Counted from the first letter of the stretch, positions 57,001-60,530 are shown. The stretch: DNA of 64,000 nucleotides from Mytilisepta virgata (GCA_028015205.1 CM051508.1:13348001-13412000), one strand, 5' to 3'. Made by a program: numbers and translations. The notes: generated by a model from the letters alone, not told the origin.

Positions 57001-58396
57001 AATTTTCTTATAACGAAATCGGGCTTATATCAGCATTTTTATTACTCTAATAATGAAGGAAATTGCTGAACAGACTAATTGTTTACCTATCTTACGTTAT
57101 GTAGCAATTCCACATACCCCCAGCTGGAGCTGTTTTTCTAGAAGTTATTTAAAAACTGGATTAAAAATATTTATCACCTATCTATAGACGATTTTGGTAC
57201 CAGATATAATGTTTACAATCTATGTTTCCGCCCAGTGCTGCACCTAGCATTAACTAGAATTGCTACTTTATGCATGGATGGATGGATGGATGATTATTGT
57301 TTAACGTCCAGTGGCAACCAGGTGCATATCAGGACGAGAACATGTTGATATGATAATGAATATGATCCCTGCTTTGTACTAGACCGACACGCTCAATCGG
57401 ATTTTTAATGTGCTAGCTCACGAGGTAATTGTCTGCAGGAAGACATATCACCTCACTCGGACACATTATACTGACTCTGAGCCGACCAGTCTTTGCTCTT
57501 ACTCTTAGATGCCGCGTGCTTGGCGGATAAGCAGCAAATACCAATTTTGATGTCTTTGGTTTGACCCGGCCGGGGATCGAACCCGCGACCTTCCGCACTC
57601 GGGGCGAGCACGCTACCACAAGACCACCGAGGCGGTTACTTTATGCATGGAAGATCACATATAACAATGGTAAATTGGACTTAAAACCATTGTCAGTACT
57701 TGAAAAGTCAATATTCCCATCTTTGTTATTGTAAATGATGTCAATCAAGACTTTTTTTAGCTCACCTGGCCCAAATTGTAGGTCATTTGGATGATTTCTT
57801 TTGAAATTCCTTCACATCAGAATCGTGTATAATGTTAATTAAATGTAAGTGTTGCATTTCTTTTGATGGTCAGTATATGAACTCTGTTATACTTACGAAT
57901 TTTCTGTGATTCAAAATTATATTTTATTGGAATAAAAAAAAATTTTGTACAACAAAGATACATTTGAAAACAAGTAAAATTAGTAATTCACTGGTTTTAG
58001 AACTGATAACATTGTGTAACAGAGAAATTTTTCAGAATTAAATTTTAAAAGAGGAGTTAACACTGCATTGTTTCTGTTATAACGAATGATGCCTATAACG
58101 AAATCCGATCAATATGGACTTCTTTATAAACGAACTCTACTGTACTTCTATTAAAAAGACACGTTAAAGAACAATACTAATTCTCAATATGAAAATTCAA
58201 CATGATGAATATTTAATTCCCCCCCCCCCCCCCCATCCTTCATTTCTATATCTAAGTTGTTATCTTTCTGTTTCTGTTTTAGTTAATGAGTGCATTGAAG
58301 ACAGGCACAGTTGCAAATTCAAGATTTGCGAAAGCTGCAGAGTTGAGTTCTGAATTAGAGAAAATCCCTGTAGAAAGGAGTGGAGGTGGAGTATAA
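14917..58396 (+). CDS. GPD2: Mitochondrial glycerol-3-phosphate dehydrogenase (FAD-dependent), 16 coding exons
   Basis: Oxidises sn-glycerol 3-phosphate to dihydroxyacetone phosphate at the outer face of the inner mitochondrial membrane and passes electrons via FAD to ubiquinone (glycerol-phosphate shuttle). Exons: 14917-15042, 17002-17164, 17648-17772, 18792-18889, 20808-20971, 21761-21922, 22769-22913, 24007-24092, 26236-26343, 36825-36959, 37777-37955, 38526-38657, 39451-39609, 41322-41507, 43132-43230, 58283-58396. All borders are AG/GT, phases match throughout, and the sum is 2181 nt, i.e. 726 aa plus stop (human 727). FAD Rossmann motif at residues 80-97; second family signature [11 protein letters not shown] across exons 10/11; EF-hands at 639-650 and 675-686. 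Start chosen as the first ATG after an acceptor at 14893-14894, giving a basic presequence. The acceptor implies an upstream non-coding exon that I could not locate. Identity is near certain; exon edges are by-eye calls supported by phase. Confidence 0.96.
15385..15765 (+). repeat. Two diverged ~190-bp tandem units in intron 1
   Basis: GTACCCGCAGTTTCTCAAAC / GCCTTATCAGAGGTTA and TGCATACTGTTAGATC recur about 165-190 bp apart (15440s and 15610s), preceded by (TCTG)n. Probably a decayed member of the hairpin-headed tandem-core elements. Confidence 0.5.
16549..16920 (+). mobile_element. Hairpin-headed tandem-core element (intron 1)
   Basis: Head AGTCCCCTACTGGC...AAAAGGGGACT is a stem-loop. Two units share TTGATCTTATTTTTGGT-like and GTGAGCTTATAATGATGAG-like strings ~190 bp apart. 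Same design as 797-2255 with different sequence; 3' end uncertain. Confidence 0.5.
17002..17164 (+). CDS. GPD2: GPD2 exon 2 (residues 43-97), FAD-binding motif
   Basis: Acceptor TTACAG at 16996-17001; donor GTAAAT at 17165; the exon ends after one base of the Gly97 codon. It encodes the beta-strand/glycine loop [14 protein letters not shown] (residues 80-93) followed by TSRG, a full match to FAD-dependent G3PDH signature 1. The Gly-rich loop (G81, G83, G86) contacts the FAD pyrophosphate in this family. Confidence 0.95.
17648..17772 (+). CDS. GPD2: GPD2 exon 3 (residues 97-138)
   Basis: Acceptor TTTTCAG ends at 17647; donor GTATTT at 17773; ends in phase 0. It carries [15 protein letters not shown] (residues 113-127), one of the most conserved blocks of the GlpD/GPD2 family, lining the flavin and substrate pocket. 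Confidence 0.95.
18038..18539 (+). mobile_element. Hairpin-headed tandem-core element (intron 3)
   Basis: Begins TATACCCCCACTCT with a CACTCTACGGAGTG head hairpin. Two ~185-bp units (TTGATATTTGGCCTGCA, TTTTCAGGTCTGTCA, CAATACCTTATGTTTACATG). Inverted copy AGAGTGGGGGTATA at 18497-18510, then hairpin TTGCATG...CATGTGCAA and CCTCATG. Confidence 0.62.
18792..18889 (+). CDS. GPD2: GPD2 exon 4 (residues 139-171)
   Basis: Acceptor TTAATTAG ends at 18791; donor GTAAGT at 18890. Encodes [20 protein letters not shown] and then the hydrophobic HFPIMLPIY stretch; leaves two bases of a Thr codon completed in exon 5. The pyrimidine tract is short, but protein similarity and phase fix the border. Confidence 0.93.
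18905..19152 (-). mobile_element. SINE family A (intron 4)
   Basis: Reverse-oriented copy: GTTTAGTTGGGG tail side, TTGGTGGAGAAAGCCGGAGT, AAAATTGGCAATCCTTGTCA, B-box region near 19060-19080 and GACCACTCGGCCACCTAGT head. Confidence 0.78.
19575..20245. mobile_element. ~670-bp dispersed repeat, copy 1
   Basis: Begins GAGCTGGCAATCAAAAAGTT and ends GGCGACATTGGTGAAGCCCA. Collinear with 26950-27670 along the whole length (GTCACCAGTTTCAAA, CTATTTGAAA, TGTTAAAAAGCATGCAT, TCAATTATCATAGATAATTA). No terminal repeats or coding frame seen. Confidence 0.75.
20404..20661. mobile_element. Mutator-like MITE, copy 1 (intron 4)
   Basis: Inverted ends CATTCTCCCAAGTCGGGGTT ... AACCCTGACTTGGGAGGATG; inner arm CCTACAAACCCCTGACATCA mirrored. 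Full-length like copies at 60265 and 62410, but here flanking target duplication is no longer recognisable. Confidence 0.75.
20808..20971 (+). CDS. GPD2: GPD2 exon 5 (residues 171-226)
   Basis: Acceptor ATTGTAG ends at 20807; donor GTTTGT at 20972. Encodes the [19 protein letters not shown] block and ends in VYYDG with Gly226 split. The GTTTGT donor is weaker than most in this gene. A 258-bp MITE ends 146 bp upstream of the acceptor. Confidence 0.95.
21761..21922 (+). CDS. GPD2: GPD2 exon 6 (residues 226-280)
   Basis: Acceptor TTTATTTTAG ends at 21760; donor GTTTGT at 21923. Begins GQHDDARMN, a conserved substrate-domain motif, and runs to the variable KTKDEQGKE loop. Phase 2 to phase 1, completing the Asp280 codon in exon 7. 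Confidence 0.94.
22415..22665 (+). mobile_element. Diverged SINE family A (intron 6)
   Basis: AAGGCCTAGTTGTTTAACTA head, GAGTTCGAATC B-box, GACAAGGATTGTCACTTTTC and ATGTGCTGAAAGTGGCATAA. Clearly homologous to 13271-13503 but older. Confidence 0.65.
22769..22913 (+). CDS. GPD2: GPD2 exon 7 (residues 280-328)
   Basis: Acceptor ATTTTCAG ends at 22768; donor GTAAGG at 22914. Encodes [12 protein letters not shown], the second conserved FAD-contacting motif (NATGP), and [14 protein letters not shown]. The residues between ([10 protein letters not shown]) differ from vertebrate GPD2, as expected for a surface loop. Confidence 0.95.
23433..23587. mobile_element. Fold-back MITE (intron 7)
   Basis: 155-bp near-perfect palindrome: GTAGGTAAGGGAGATAAT and inverted TTATCTCCCTTACCTAC, with CTCCCTTTTG...AAAAGGGAG centre. 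A second copy is at 58892-59045. Confidence 0.7.
24007..24092 (+). CDS. GPD2: GPD2 exon 8 (residues 328-357)
   Basis: Acceptor TTTTTTAG ends at 24006; donor GTTTGA at 24093. Encodes [20 protein letters not shown] then LPWQRVTLA; Gly357 is split. The [10 protein letters not shown] block is diagnostic of the family. The donor is non-consensus at +4/+5 but fixed by phase and protein. Confidence 0.94.
24534..24790. repeat. Dispersed repeat (intron 8)
   Basis: ATGCTGTTGGCGTGTCCAAT head (also at 11764), followed by the blocks shared with 13050-13258 and CCTATAGTGCTCGCT end. This copy joins both parts seen separately upstream. Confidence 0.6.
26236..26343 (+). CDS. GPD2: GPD2 exon 9 (residues 357-393)
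   Basis: Acceptor TTAACAG ends at 26235; donor GTAAGT at 26344. Starts GTTDVACDV (conserved GTTD) and ends [11 protein letters not shown] with the Val393 codon split. The last ~48 bases plus the donor are the template of the tandem array that fills the start of intron 9: AGTTCA occurs at 26296-26301 in the exon and at 26347-26352 just after the donor, exactly 51 bp apart. Confidence 0.95.
26344..26949 (+). repeat. Exon-9-derived tandem array, first block
   Basis: About 13 copies of the end of GPD2 exon 9 plus its donor. Long unit 51 bp (17 codons), short unit 43 bp lacking TACTTACA. Each unit keeps AATTATCTACACAGTGATGT and most keep GACAGTAAGTTCA or GACGGTAAGTTCA. Translated long units read [17 protein letters not shown]. 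The array begins directly at the real donor. Confidence 0.9.
26950..27670. mobile_element. ~670-bp dispersed repeat, copy 2, inserted into the array
   Basis: Homologous to 19575-20245 end to end: CGCTGGCATTCAAAAACTTG start and GCGACATTGCCGAAGCCCA end. It interrupts the exon-derived array, so it arrived after the array had formed. Confidence 0.75.
27671..28962 (+). repeat. Exon-9-derived tandem array, second block
   Basis: About 28 further units, 43 and 51 bp mixed, plus a higher-order pattern in which [43+43+51]-type groups recur (28440-28800). Typical borders: TACTTACAG before GAAGTCAGGAATT and GACAGTAAGT after GTGATGTA, i.e. acceptor-like and donor-like signals around each exon-like core. 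Confidence 0.9.
29210..29284 (+). ncRNA. miRNA-like hairpin 0 of intron 9 cluster
   Basis: Arms 29210-29240 and 29254-29284 pair over ~30 bp (TTTGACATAGTTTG with CAAACTGTGTCAAA, GTGTAGG with CCTACAC), loop about 13 nt. The 3' arm CCTACACACAAACTGTGTCA is recognisably related to CCTGCACAAAACTGTGCCA in hairpin 2, so it is taken as a diverged family member. Confidence 0.5.
29622..29708 (+). ncRNA. Decayed hairpin 1 of intron 9 cluster
   Basis: Shares GTATTGAACAGGCT and AAAACTGCCAAGTT with the family but the centre of the 3' arm has changed (GATTAATC), and pairing is poor apart from outer ATGTAG/CTACAT. Probably non-functional. Confidence 0.35.
29803..29884 (+). ncRNA. miRNA-like hairpin 2
   Basis: 82 nt: 35-nt 5' arm (GCAG...GAACAGGC), 12-nt loop TAGTATTTTTAT, 35-nt 3' arm (GCCTGCACAAAACTGTGCCA...CTGC). 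The arms align with no gaps and few mismatches; CACAGT pairs with ACTGTG by full Watson-Crick pairs. Geometry fits the ~35-bp stem and >10-nt loop expected of a pri-miRNA. Confidence 0.55.
30109..30189 (+). ncRNA. miRNA-like hairpin 3
   Basis: 5' arm CAGAATGACTAAG...TTGAACAGGC, loop TAGCATTTTTAT, 3' arm GCCTGCTCAAAATTGTGCCA...GTCAGCCTGC. TTGAACAGGC pairs with GCCTGCTCAA at all but one position, better than its relatives. Confidence 0.55.
30535..30616 (+). ncRNA. miRNA-like hairpin 4
   Basis: 82 nt. Lower stem differs from the others on both sides: CCTGA in the 5' arm faces TCAG in the 3' arm. 3' arm keeps ATGCCTGCACAAAA and CGTGCCAAGT; the T in GAATAGGC faces G, a wobble pair. Confidence 0.5.
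30941..31022 (+). ncRNA. miRNA-like hairpin 5
   Basis: 82 nt with the family loop TAGTATTTTTAT. Lower stem TGACTAA pairs with TTAGTCA. 3' arm GCCTGCACAAAGGCGTGCCA has two unpaired positions opposite CACAG. Confidence 0.55.
31099..31180 (+). ncRNA. miRNA-like hairpin 6
   Basis: 82 nt. Lower stem AAAATGACT pairs perfectly with AGTCATTTT; CACAAT pairs with ATTGTG. Both are altered on both strands relative to hairpins 2 and 5, so pairing is kept while sequence changes. Confidence 0.58.
31319..31412 (+). ncRNA. Diverged miRNA-like hairpin 7
   Basis: 5' arm ...AGTTTACCACAATACAGCA then CAGAC, loop AGTAAATTTTAG, 3' arm GTCCGTGCATATATTGTGCC then AAAC. CACAAT/ATTGTG and GTTT/AAAC pair; near the loop A-U replaces the usual G-C on both sides. 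One-base bulge. Confidence 0.45.
31495..31760. repeat. Minisatellite of ATAAACAG-type units
   Basis: Irregular 12-24-bp repeats of GATATGCACATAAACAGATA. Long minus-strand frames rich in YLF/CIS repeats are products of the repeat, not genes. Confidence 0.85.
31868..32075. repeat. 24-bp minisatellite
   Basis: About eight copies of a 24-bp unit containing ATGTTAACAGAAAGATACAC. Being a multiple of three, it stays open in several frames (e.g. MLTERYTY repeats on +), but there is no gene context. Confidence 0.9.
32281..32362 (+). ncRNA. miRNA-like hairpin 8
   Basis: 82 nt; outer GCAA pairs with TTGC where hairpin 2 has GCAG with CTGC (a two-sided change). Same loop TAGTATTTTTAT as hairpins 2 and 5; 3' arm GCCTGCACAAAACCGTGCCA. 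Confidence 0.56.
32571..32646 (+). ncRNA. Diverged miRNA-like hairpin 9
   Basis: Keeps TATGCCTGCACAAAAATGTG and CCAATC in the 3' arm; 5' arm has CACACATTTG and GACGGC; outer CAGAA pairs with TTCTG. More bulges than the others; may be decayed. Confidence 0.4.
32650..34140. other. AT-rich intron sequence, nothing recognised
   Basis: Very AT-rich middle of intron 9. No further family hairpins, tandem repeats or coding frames that I can support. Confidence 0.5.
34150..35770 (-). mobile_element. 5'-truncated non-LTR retrotransposon (LINE)
   Basis: Minus-strand frame 35768-34596 (390 codons) begins inside the reverse-transcriptase domain: [20 protein letters not shown] (RQG..SP..LF motif), [13 protein letters not shown] (catalytic YADD), [13 protein letters not shown], then the NYLGI thumb region. 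A one-base frameshift near 34630 is followed by a second frame: [38 protein letters not shown] (CCHC-like C-terminal motif), stop at about 34300. AATAAAG near the 3' end at ~34160. N-terminal and endonuclease parts are missing, as in typical 5' truncation. Clade (Jockey/CR1-like) not decided. Lies antisense in GPD2 intron 9. Confidence 0.85.
35806..36264. mobile_element. TIR element with 68-bp perfect inverted ends
   Basis: Left 35806-35873 and right 36197-36264 are exact inverted copies (e.g. GGTGAGCTGTCAAAAGGGGC and its complement). ~459 bp. TA sits at both ends (35807, 36262), compatible with a TA target duplication. Perfect arms suggest recent insertion or gene conversion. It abuts the 5' end of the truncated LINE. 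Confidence 0.75.
36340..36440. repeat. Inverted repeat
   Basis: TTGGTAATTCACCT and AGGTGAATTACCAA flank GTTTATTAAAT/ATTTAATAAAC; a ~85-bp fold-back ~385 bp before exon 10. Confidence 0.55.
36825..36959 (+). CDS. GPD2: GPD2 exon 10 (residues 393-438)
   Basis: Preceded by a long T-rich tract and TTTTAG ending at 36824; donor GTAGGC at 36960. Encodes [19 protein letters not shown], with the conserved GIRPL active-site segment, and ends ...LITIAG. Intron 9 upstream is ~10.5 kb, the second largest after the last intron. Confidence 0.95.
37296..37545 (-). mobile_element. SINE family A (intron 10)
   Basis: Reverse copy: (GTTT)n tail side, TTTATTGGTGGAGGAAGCCG, AAAATTGGCAATCCTTGTCA, B-box GATTCGAACTC, and ACTACTTGGCCA head. 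Confidence 0.8.
37777..37955 (+). CDS. GPD2: GPD2 exon 11 (residues 438-497)
   Basis: Acceptor AAATAG ends at 37776; donor GTAAAT at 37956; ends in phase 0. [20 protein letters not shown] matches FAD-G3PDH signature 2. Later part [20 protein letters not shown] begins the C-terminal helical domain. Confidence 0.95.
38392..38485. repeat. Three ~30-bp tandem copies just before exon 12
   Basis: GTGGCACAATTCCTGAGGTA type units repeated three times, ending ~40 bp before the exon 12 acceptor; the last unit is followed by the polypyrimidine tract. Confidence 0.8.
38526..38657 (+). CDS. GPD2: GPD2 exon 12 (residues 498-541)
   Basis: Acceptor TTTTATAG ends at 38525; donor GTAAGG at 38658; 44 whole codons. 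Encodes [20 protein letters not shown], then [20 protein letters not shown] and AE. These blocks align without gaps to animal GPD2. Confidence 0.95.
38700..38880 (+). mobile_element. Old SINE family A fragment (intron 12)
   Basis: GAATGGCCTTGGAGG head, GAGTTTGAATTC B-box-like region, ATTGACAAGGATTGCTAGTT and GTACTCTGGCC. Diverged and lacking the tail. Confidence 0.5.
39451..39609 (+). CDS. GPD2: GPD2 exon 13 (residues 542-594)
   Basis: Acceptor TACTACAG ends at 39450; donor GTAATA at 39610; 53 whole codons. Encodes [37 protein letters not shown] and a helical [11 protein letters not shown] end that links to the EF-hand domain. Confidence 0.95.
39735..39960. repeat. Direct and inverted repeats (intron 13)
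   Basis: TACGAGTGAGTTATGTAATT and TCTCCACC occur twice ~70 bp apart; GGTGGAGAAATTCCATAACA near 39925 is the inverted counterpart. Looks like the end of a TIR element. Sequence to ~40330 is unassigned. Confidence 0.5.
40930..41087. mobile_element. Fold-back element (intron 13)
   Basis: Inverted arms from GGAGATAACTG to GTTATCTCC with inner TCAATTGA and TTTGATGGTCAGAAA / TTTCCGACTATCAAA, centred on ACTGGCGACGCG. ~158 bp, ends 234 bp before exon 14. Confidence 0.6.
41322..41507 (+). CDS. GPD2: GPD2 exon 14 (residues 595-656), first EF-hand
   Basis: Acceptor TTTCTTTCAG ends at 41321; donor GTAAGA at 41508; 62 whole codons. After a helix ([15 protein letters not shown]) comes EF-hand loop [12 protein letters not shown] (639-650): Asp at 1 and 3, Lys at 5, Gly at 6, Asp rather than Glu at 12. 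The Lys and terminal Asp suggest weaker Ca2+ binding than a canonical loop. In animals Ca2+ at these hands lowers the Km for glycerol 3-phosphate. Confidence 0.94.
41800..41945 (+). mobile_element. SINE family A fragment (intron 14)
   Basis: AAAGACAAGGATTGCAAGTT and GTACTTATCACTTGGTG then poly(A)-rich end; weak similarity to the SINE A body. Confidence 0.35.
42018..42345 (+). mobile_element. tRNA-derived SINE, family B
   Basis: tRNA-like head: A-box TGGCCTCATGG, B-box GGGTTCGATCCTCG, then body ATTGGTATTTGCTGCTTCTC, CATCTAGGAGTAAGAGCAAA, CATATCAACATGTTCTCGTC and GTTGCCACTGGATGTTAAAC. Second copy, reversed, at 57270-57636. Confidence 0.82.
42463..42816. mobile_element. Mutator-like MITE with 95-bp TIRs and 9-bp TSD
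   Basis: Left TIR 42463-42557 and right TIR 42722-42816 are inverted copies (e.g. CGCGTGGGAGATCTAACGAA). GGAGGACAT is present directly outside both ends (42454-42462 and 42817-42825): a perfect 9-bp duplication, typical of Mutator-like elements. 354 bp, no transposase. Confidence 0.88.
43132..43230 (+). CDS. GPD2: GPD2 exon 15 (residues 657-689), second EF-hand
   Basis: Acceptor TTTTTCAG ends at 43131; donor GTTTGT at 43231; 33 whole codons. Loop [12 protein letters not shown] (675-686) has Asp1, Asn3, Asn5 and Glu12 but Ala at position 6, where EF-hands normally carry Gly. Phase 0 at the end lets it join either downstream terminal exon. Confidence 0.94.
43310..43545 (+). repeat. Head of a hairpin-type dispersed element
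   Basis: TGGCGCCTGCAGAACGCATG, a CGTC-rich stretch, then ACTCGTAAACCACTCAAAGC; similar in style to the heads of the tandem-core elements but without a clear core. Confidence 0.35.
44346..45050 (+). mobile_element. Tandem-core element, ~192-bp units
   Basis: Head GTCGAGCCTGCGACTTACGT with CGTC-rich stretch, then three units with AACATTAATTACTTTCTTAA / ACCATCCTGGATTTTTAC / GATCAAAAGATAGTATCCAG at ~44484, 44675 and 44868. In the last intron of the long GPD2 transcript. Confidence 0.6.
45138..46530 (+). mobile_element. Possible non-autonomous Helitron
   Basis: Starts ATCTATAATACTAAATTTAC and ends near a GC hairpin TTCCCGCGCTTGCACGGGTT (46491-46510) in otherwise AT-rich DNA. This combination is common for Helitron ends, but the exact termini were not resolved and no Rep/helicase is present. 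Confidence 0.35.
46688..46789 (+). CDS. GPD2: GPD2 candidate alternative last exon (33-aa tail)
   Basis: Pyrimidine-rich ATTTATCTGCAG ends at 46687. The reading frame continues exon 15 in phase 0 with [17 protein letters not shown] and ends ...[12 protein letters not shown]. LMSSLK parallels LMSALK at the start of the other last exon (58283), which argues for exon duplication. The tail is basic/Ser-rich and lacks the family's usual C-terminal VxRSxGG motif. A GTAAGAA donor overlaps the stop (46786). If used, joining to 58283 would read one Asp codon and then stop, so any product with this exon has this tail. No transcript evidence is available here. Confidence 0.62.
   Translation, partial: LMSSLKIHKDNPTYRSSPHLHKMKSLLKDSDHE
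47096..47101 (+). promoter_or_regulatory. Candidate polyadenylation signal for alternative last exon
   Basis: AATAAA about 307 bp downstream of the stop at 46789. It would allow the shorter GPD2 transcript to end before the tandem-repeat element at 47272. Confidence 0.35.
47272..48582 (+). mobile_element. Hairpin-headed element with 161-bp tandem core
   Basis: Head AACCGGATTTTCATAGGAAA then ATATCGGTT (stem-loop), (GGGC)n-rich 47318-47390, then six 161-bp units (ATAACTTATGAACTGTTCAA, GACAAAATGGAGGTCAAGTT). Inverted copy GAAAATCCGGTT at 48548-48559, hairpin GCTGTC-ATTC-GACAGC (48561-48576), then CTCTTG. 76-codon frames recurring every 161 bp are repeat artefacts. Confidence 0.75.
49191..49324. 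mobile_element. Fold-back element
   Basis: Long palindrome: ATTTCCCTTGCATTAGTGGA mirrored by CACTAATGCAAGGGAAAT; inner AAGTCATGTTT / AAACATGACTT. ~134 bp. A 136-codon open frame running through it is coincidental. Confidence 0.7.
49325..51507. other. Intron sequence, nothing recognised
   Basis: AT-rich, with a (TA)n run near 49900. No coding frame, RNA or repeat that I can support. Confidence 0.5.
51508..52372. mobile_element. TIR element, ~865 bp
   Basis: Ends TACTGTGGATTCATTTATTT ... ATTAATGAATCCACAGTA, with further mirrored motifs (TTAAATTCGTGG, CCACGAAAA) over ~95 bp. TA at the borders. A related fragment is at about 59745-59826. Confidence 0.6.
52373..54177. other. Intron sequence, nothing recognised
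   Basis: AT-rich with no supported feature; CTCGGTGCCTCAAACTCGGG near 52885 looks like the end of a DNA transposon but has no partner. Confidence 0.4.
54178..55592. mobile_element. Outer TIR-bounded unit
   Basis: TTAAGGGAATACGAT at 54178 and ATCGTATTCCCTTAG ending near 55590 are inverted. The interval contains the tandem-core element at 54219-55035, suggesting nested insertion. Confidence 0.4.
54219..55035 (+). mobile_element. Hairpin-headed tandem-core element, ~163-bp units
   Basis: Head GTCCCCCGCCGC...GCGGGGG stem-loop, GTCCGTCC tract, two full and one decayed ~163-bp unit (GTAAGCGCTCTAGCAAATTT, GGGAGTTCGAAGATGAGTCA). Inverted copy GCGGCGGGGGAC at 55002-55013 is followed by GAAC-GCT-GTTC. 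Confidence 0.68.
56643..56840 (+). mobile_element. SINE family A, 5'-truncated
   Basis: Begins at the B-box (GTGAGTTCGAATCTCACC) and continues GACAAGGATTGCCAATTTTC, CTTCCTCCACCAATAAAAAG, ATGTGCTGAAAACGGCGTAA, (AAAC)n. Lacks the A-box half. Confidence 0.78.
56840..57045. repeat. Two ~105-bp direct repeats
   Basis: GAGATAAATCC..CCTATTGCTATTT and TTACAATTTTCTTGTAA-type strings occur twice in tandem. Confidence 0.6.
57270..57636 (-). mobile_element. SINE family B, reversed copy
   Basis: Ends with TGGATGGATGGATGATTATT (3' side), CAGTGGCAACCAGGTGCATA, ACGAGAACATGTTGATATGA, then GGATCGAACCCGCGACCTTC (B-box) and GACCACCGAGGCGG head. Slightly longer and better kept than 42018-42345. Confidence 0.82.
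57757..57800 (+). repeat. Truncated head of the AGCTCACCTG element
   Basis: TTTTTAGCTCACCTGGCCCA as in 797 and 8751, but without CGTCC tract or core units. Confidence 0.5.
58283..58396 (+). CDS. GPD2: GPD2 terminal exon 16 (residues 690-726)
   Basis: Acceptor TTCTGTTTTAG ends at 58282. Encodes [20 protein letters not shown] and ...[14 protein letters not shown], the counterpart of the conserved C-terminal end of vertebrate GPD2, so this is taken as the ancestral last exon. It lies ~15 kb from exon 15. Confidence 0.93.
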   Translation, partial: LMSALKTGTVANSRFAKAAELSSELEKIPVERSGGGV

Positions 58397-58878
58397 CCTT
58401 AGGACAGCATTAGAAAAATATAAGTTATTTATTTATTGATGCCATATATGTATTCTTTTTTGTCTGTTTTTCATATTAAAGAGAAGCTATCTCCCCAAAT
58501 CAGGGCTTTGAATCCTTAAATATGATAGCAAAGATTATTACCTGATGATTTAATTATTGGTTCAATGCTTGCTGGATTGGCCTGAGGTGAAGATAAGTGC
58601 AAGATAGCTGATCAAGGACCAATATTAAAGCCTATAACGAAATCCATCACATTTCTGTTTTCCATATTATACGTAATGAGCTTGCTGAATTAGCCTGAGG
58701 AAAATCCAAAGGCCATTGCAGCTAGTCAAGGACCAATTTAAATAATCAACTTCAAAACAACTCTTGCCAATAAAAATATCATGCCTGCACAAATTTCTTG
58801 CTTGTAATGGCCTATCACATGTCTCCGTATTGTAAAGGAAGTTTCATCCATTATGCCCATTAAAACTTTAGTTAATTA

Positions 58879-58884
58879 ATAAAC
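58879..58884 (+). promoter_or_regulatory. Candidate polyadenylation signal of GPD2
   Basis: AATAAA lies 483 bp after the GPD2 stop codon, immediately before a fold-back MITE starting at 58892. It is the first perfect AATAAA I noticed in the putative 3'UTR. Confidence 0.45.
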
Positions 58885-58891
58885 ATTGGTA

Positions 58892-59045
58892 TGAGGAACC
58901 AGAGTGAGTTATATTTTCATAACCAATGTAGGTAAGGGAGATAATAAATTTGTCTCCCTTTTAGCCTGAGGACAAAAGGGAGAGAATTTATTTATCTCCC
59001 TTACCTACATTGGTTAGGAAAAGATAACTCACTCTGGTTCCTCAT
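58892..59045. mobile_element. Fold-back MITE, second copy
   Basis: ATGAGGAACCAGAGTGAGTT ... AACTCACTCTGGTTCCTCAT, with GTAGGTAAGGGAGATAAT arms; same family as 23433-23587. Starts 8 bp after the candidate GPD2 poly(A) signal. Confidence 0.78.
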
Positions 59046-60255
59046 TGCAGAACAAAAAGTTTGATGAGTCATTTTTCAAACTGGGAAACTAGAGACTAAT
59101 AAAAAAAACATTTTATGGTATGGGTAGTGAGAGTTTCTGAAGTTTAAACTTTAATTTGTAAATATCAATAAATGGACTTAAAAAGTTCTGTCAAACGCTT
59201 ATTATTGGTGGAATACCAATTTTCGTTCATTTCATGGAAAACGCAATCTGAAATTTACAAACAACAAATTATATATTTTCAATCATTTTATCAAGAGGAA
59301 ATAAAAAAAAGAAATTTCGAGGTCCTTTCCAAGAATGCAATATTATCGTTTGATCTTTACTAAATATATCTCAAACGGATTAGTATGAATAACGTTGTTG
59401 ACAGGGAAGAAGATTTTAGTTTGCTACAGGAAGAGATTTGGGCTGAGATAAATTATTGAAAATAAATATCTACTCCAGATGATGTAAACTATGTAATAGT
59501 AAAGTATTTATAAGGTTTTAAGAATTAATCTAGTTAATAAGTAAATTCTTTGGTTTTGTTTTTAGCTTCGGCAGAAAATATTGTTCTGATAACATTTTAT
59601 TTTGATCAAGCGTCTAATTGATATTAGTTAAGATGATAACGACACCGTTGATTGCATGTTCTGGATTTTTTTAACATTAGATTTTAAACACTCTTCATTA
59701 CTTTAAATTGGCCTTATTTGATTTTCATCTTTTTTTAAATTTTAAATCCACGAAATTAAGAACCCACAAATATGTCTTTTTGCCCCAATCCACGATGTCA
59801 ATGAAAATATCTGAATTCACAGTAGTTAAAATTACTGATGGTATTCAAATTCTTTGAGTGTAGTGACTAAGGTCATAGTTTATTTTATGTTTATCCTGGA
59901 ATTGGCTGGTTTACTGGCTAAATAAAATAGATTAAGAGGATTTGCTAAACTTTATAGATAAGTAACATAAAAGTCTCCTAGTACACCAGACCATACTTGA
60001 AATTCAATTTTTCTTGTATACTTGTTTAAAATTTTGATTCATGACAATTTATTCTTGTGCAGTATCAAGCAGTGTATATACCAGTATATGTTTGGAAAAT
60101 ATAAAGTTTTATTTTGAACCAGCATGAAAACTGAGAAATGCTTGTCGAATTCACATTTCCAATTTAATTCTCAAATAAACTATATTTTTGGTCAGTTTTA
60201 TTATATAAATACATATTTTATTTCATAGATTAGATTGAAATAACAACACAAATAA
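59046..60255. other. Downstream of GPD2, nothing recognised
   Basis: AT-rich; a fragment with CCACGAAATTAAGAACCCAC (59745-59826) resembles the TIR element at 51508. No gene supported. Confidence 0.45.
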
Positions 60256-60264
60256 AATGATCAT

Positions 60265-60521
60265 CATCCTCCCAAGTCAGGGTTTTGTATCCACGTTCTT
60301 TCCTACAAACCCTTGACATCACAAATTCATATTTTACGGGTCATACATAATGCTGCCTGGTGTGTGACATAGGAAATTCTACCTACGATGCAAATGGATT
60401 CTCTTGTGACCTTGAGAAGAACCAATGAAAATCGTTCACTTCCGACCAGCAAAATATGAATGTATGATGTCAGGGGTTTGTAGGAACGAACGTGAATACA
60501 AAACCCTGACTTGGGAGGATG
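60265..60521. mobile_element. Mutator-like MITE, copy 2
   Basis: 257 bp. Ends CATCCTCCCAAGTCAGGGTT ... AACCCTGACTTGGGAGGATG. Flanks AATGATCAT (60256-60264) and CATGATCAT (60522-60530) agree at 8 of 9 positions. Confidence 0.82.
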
Positions 60522-60530
60522 CATGATCAT

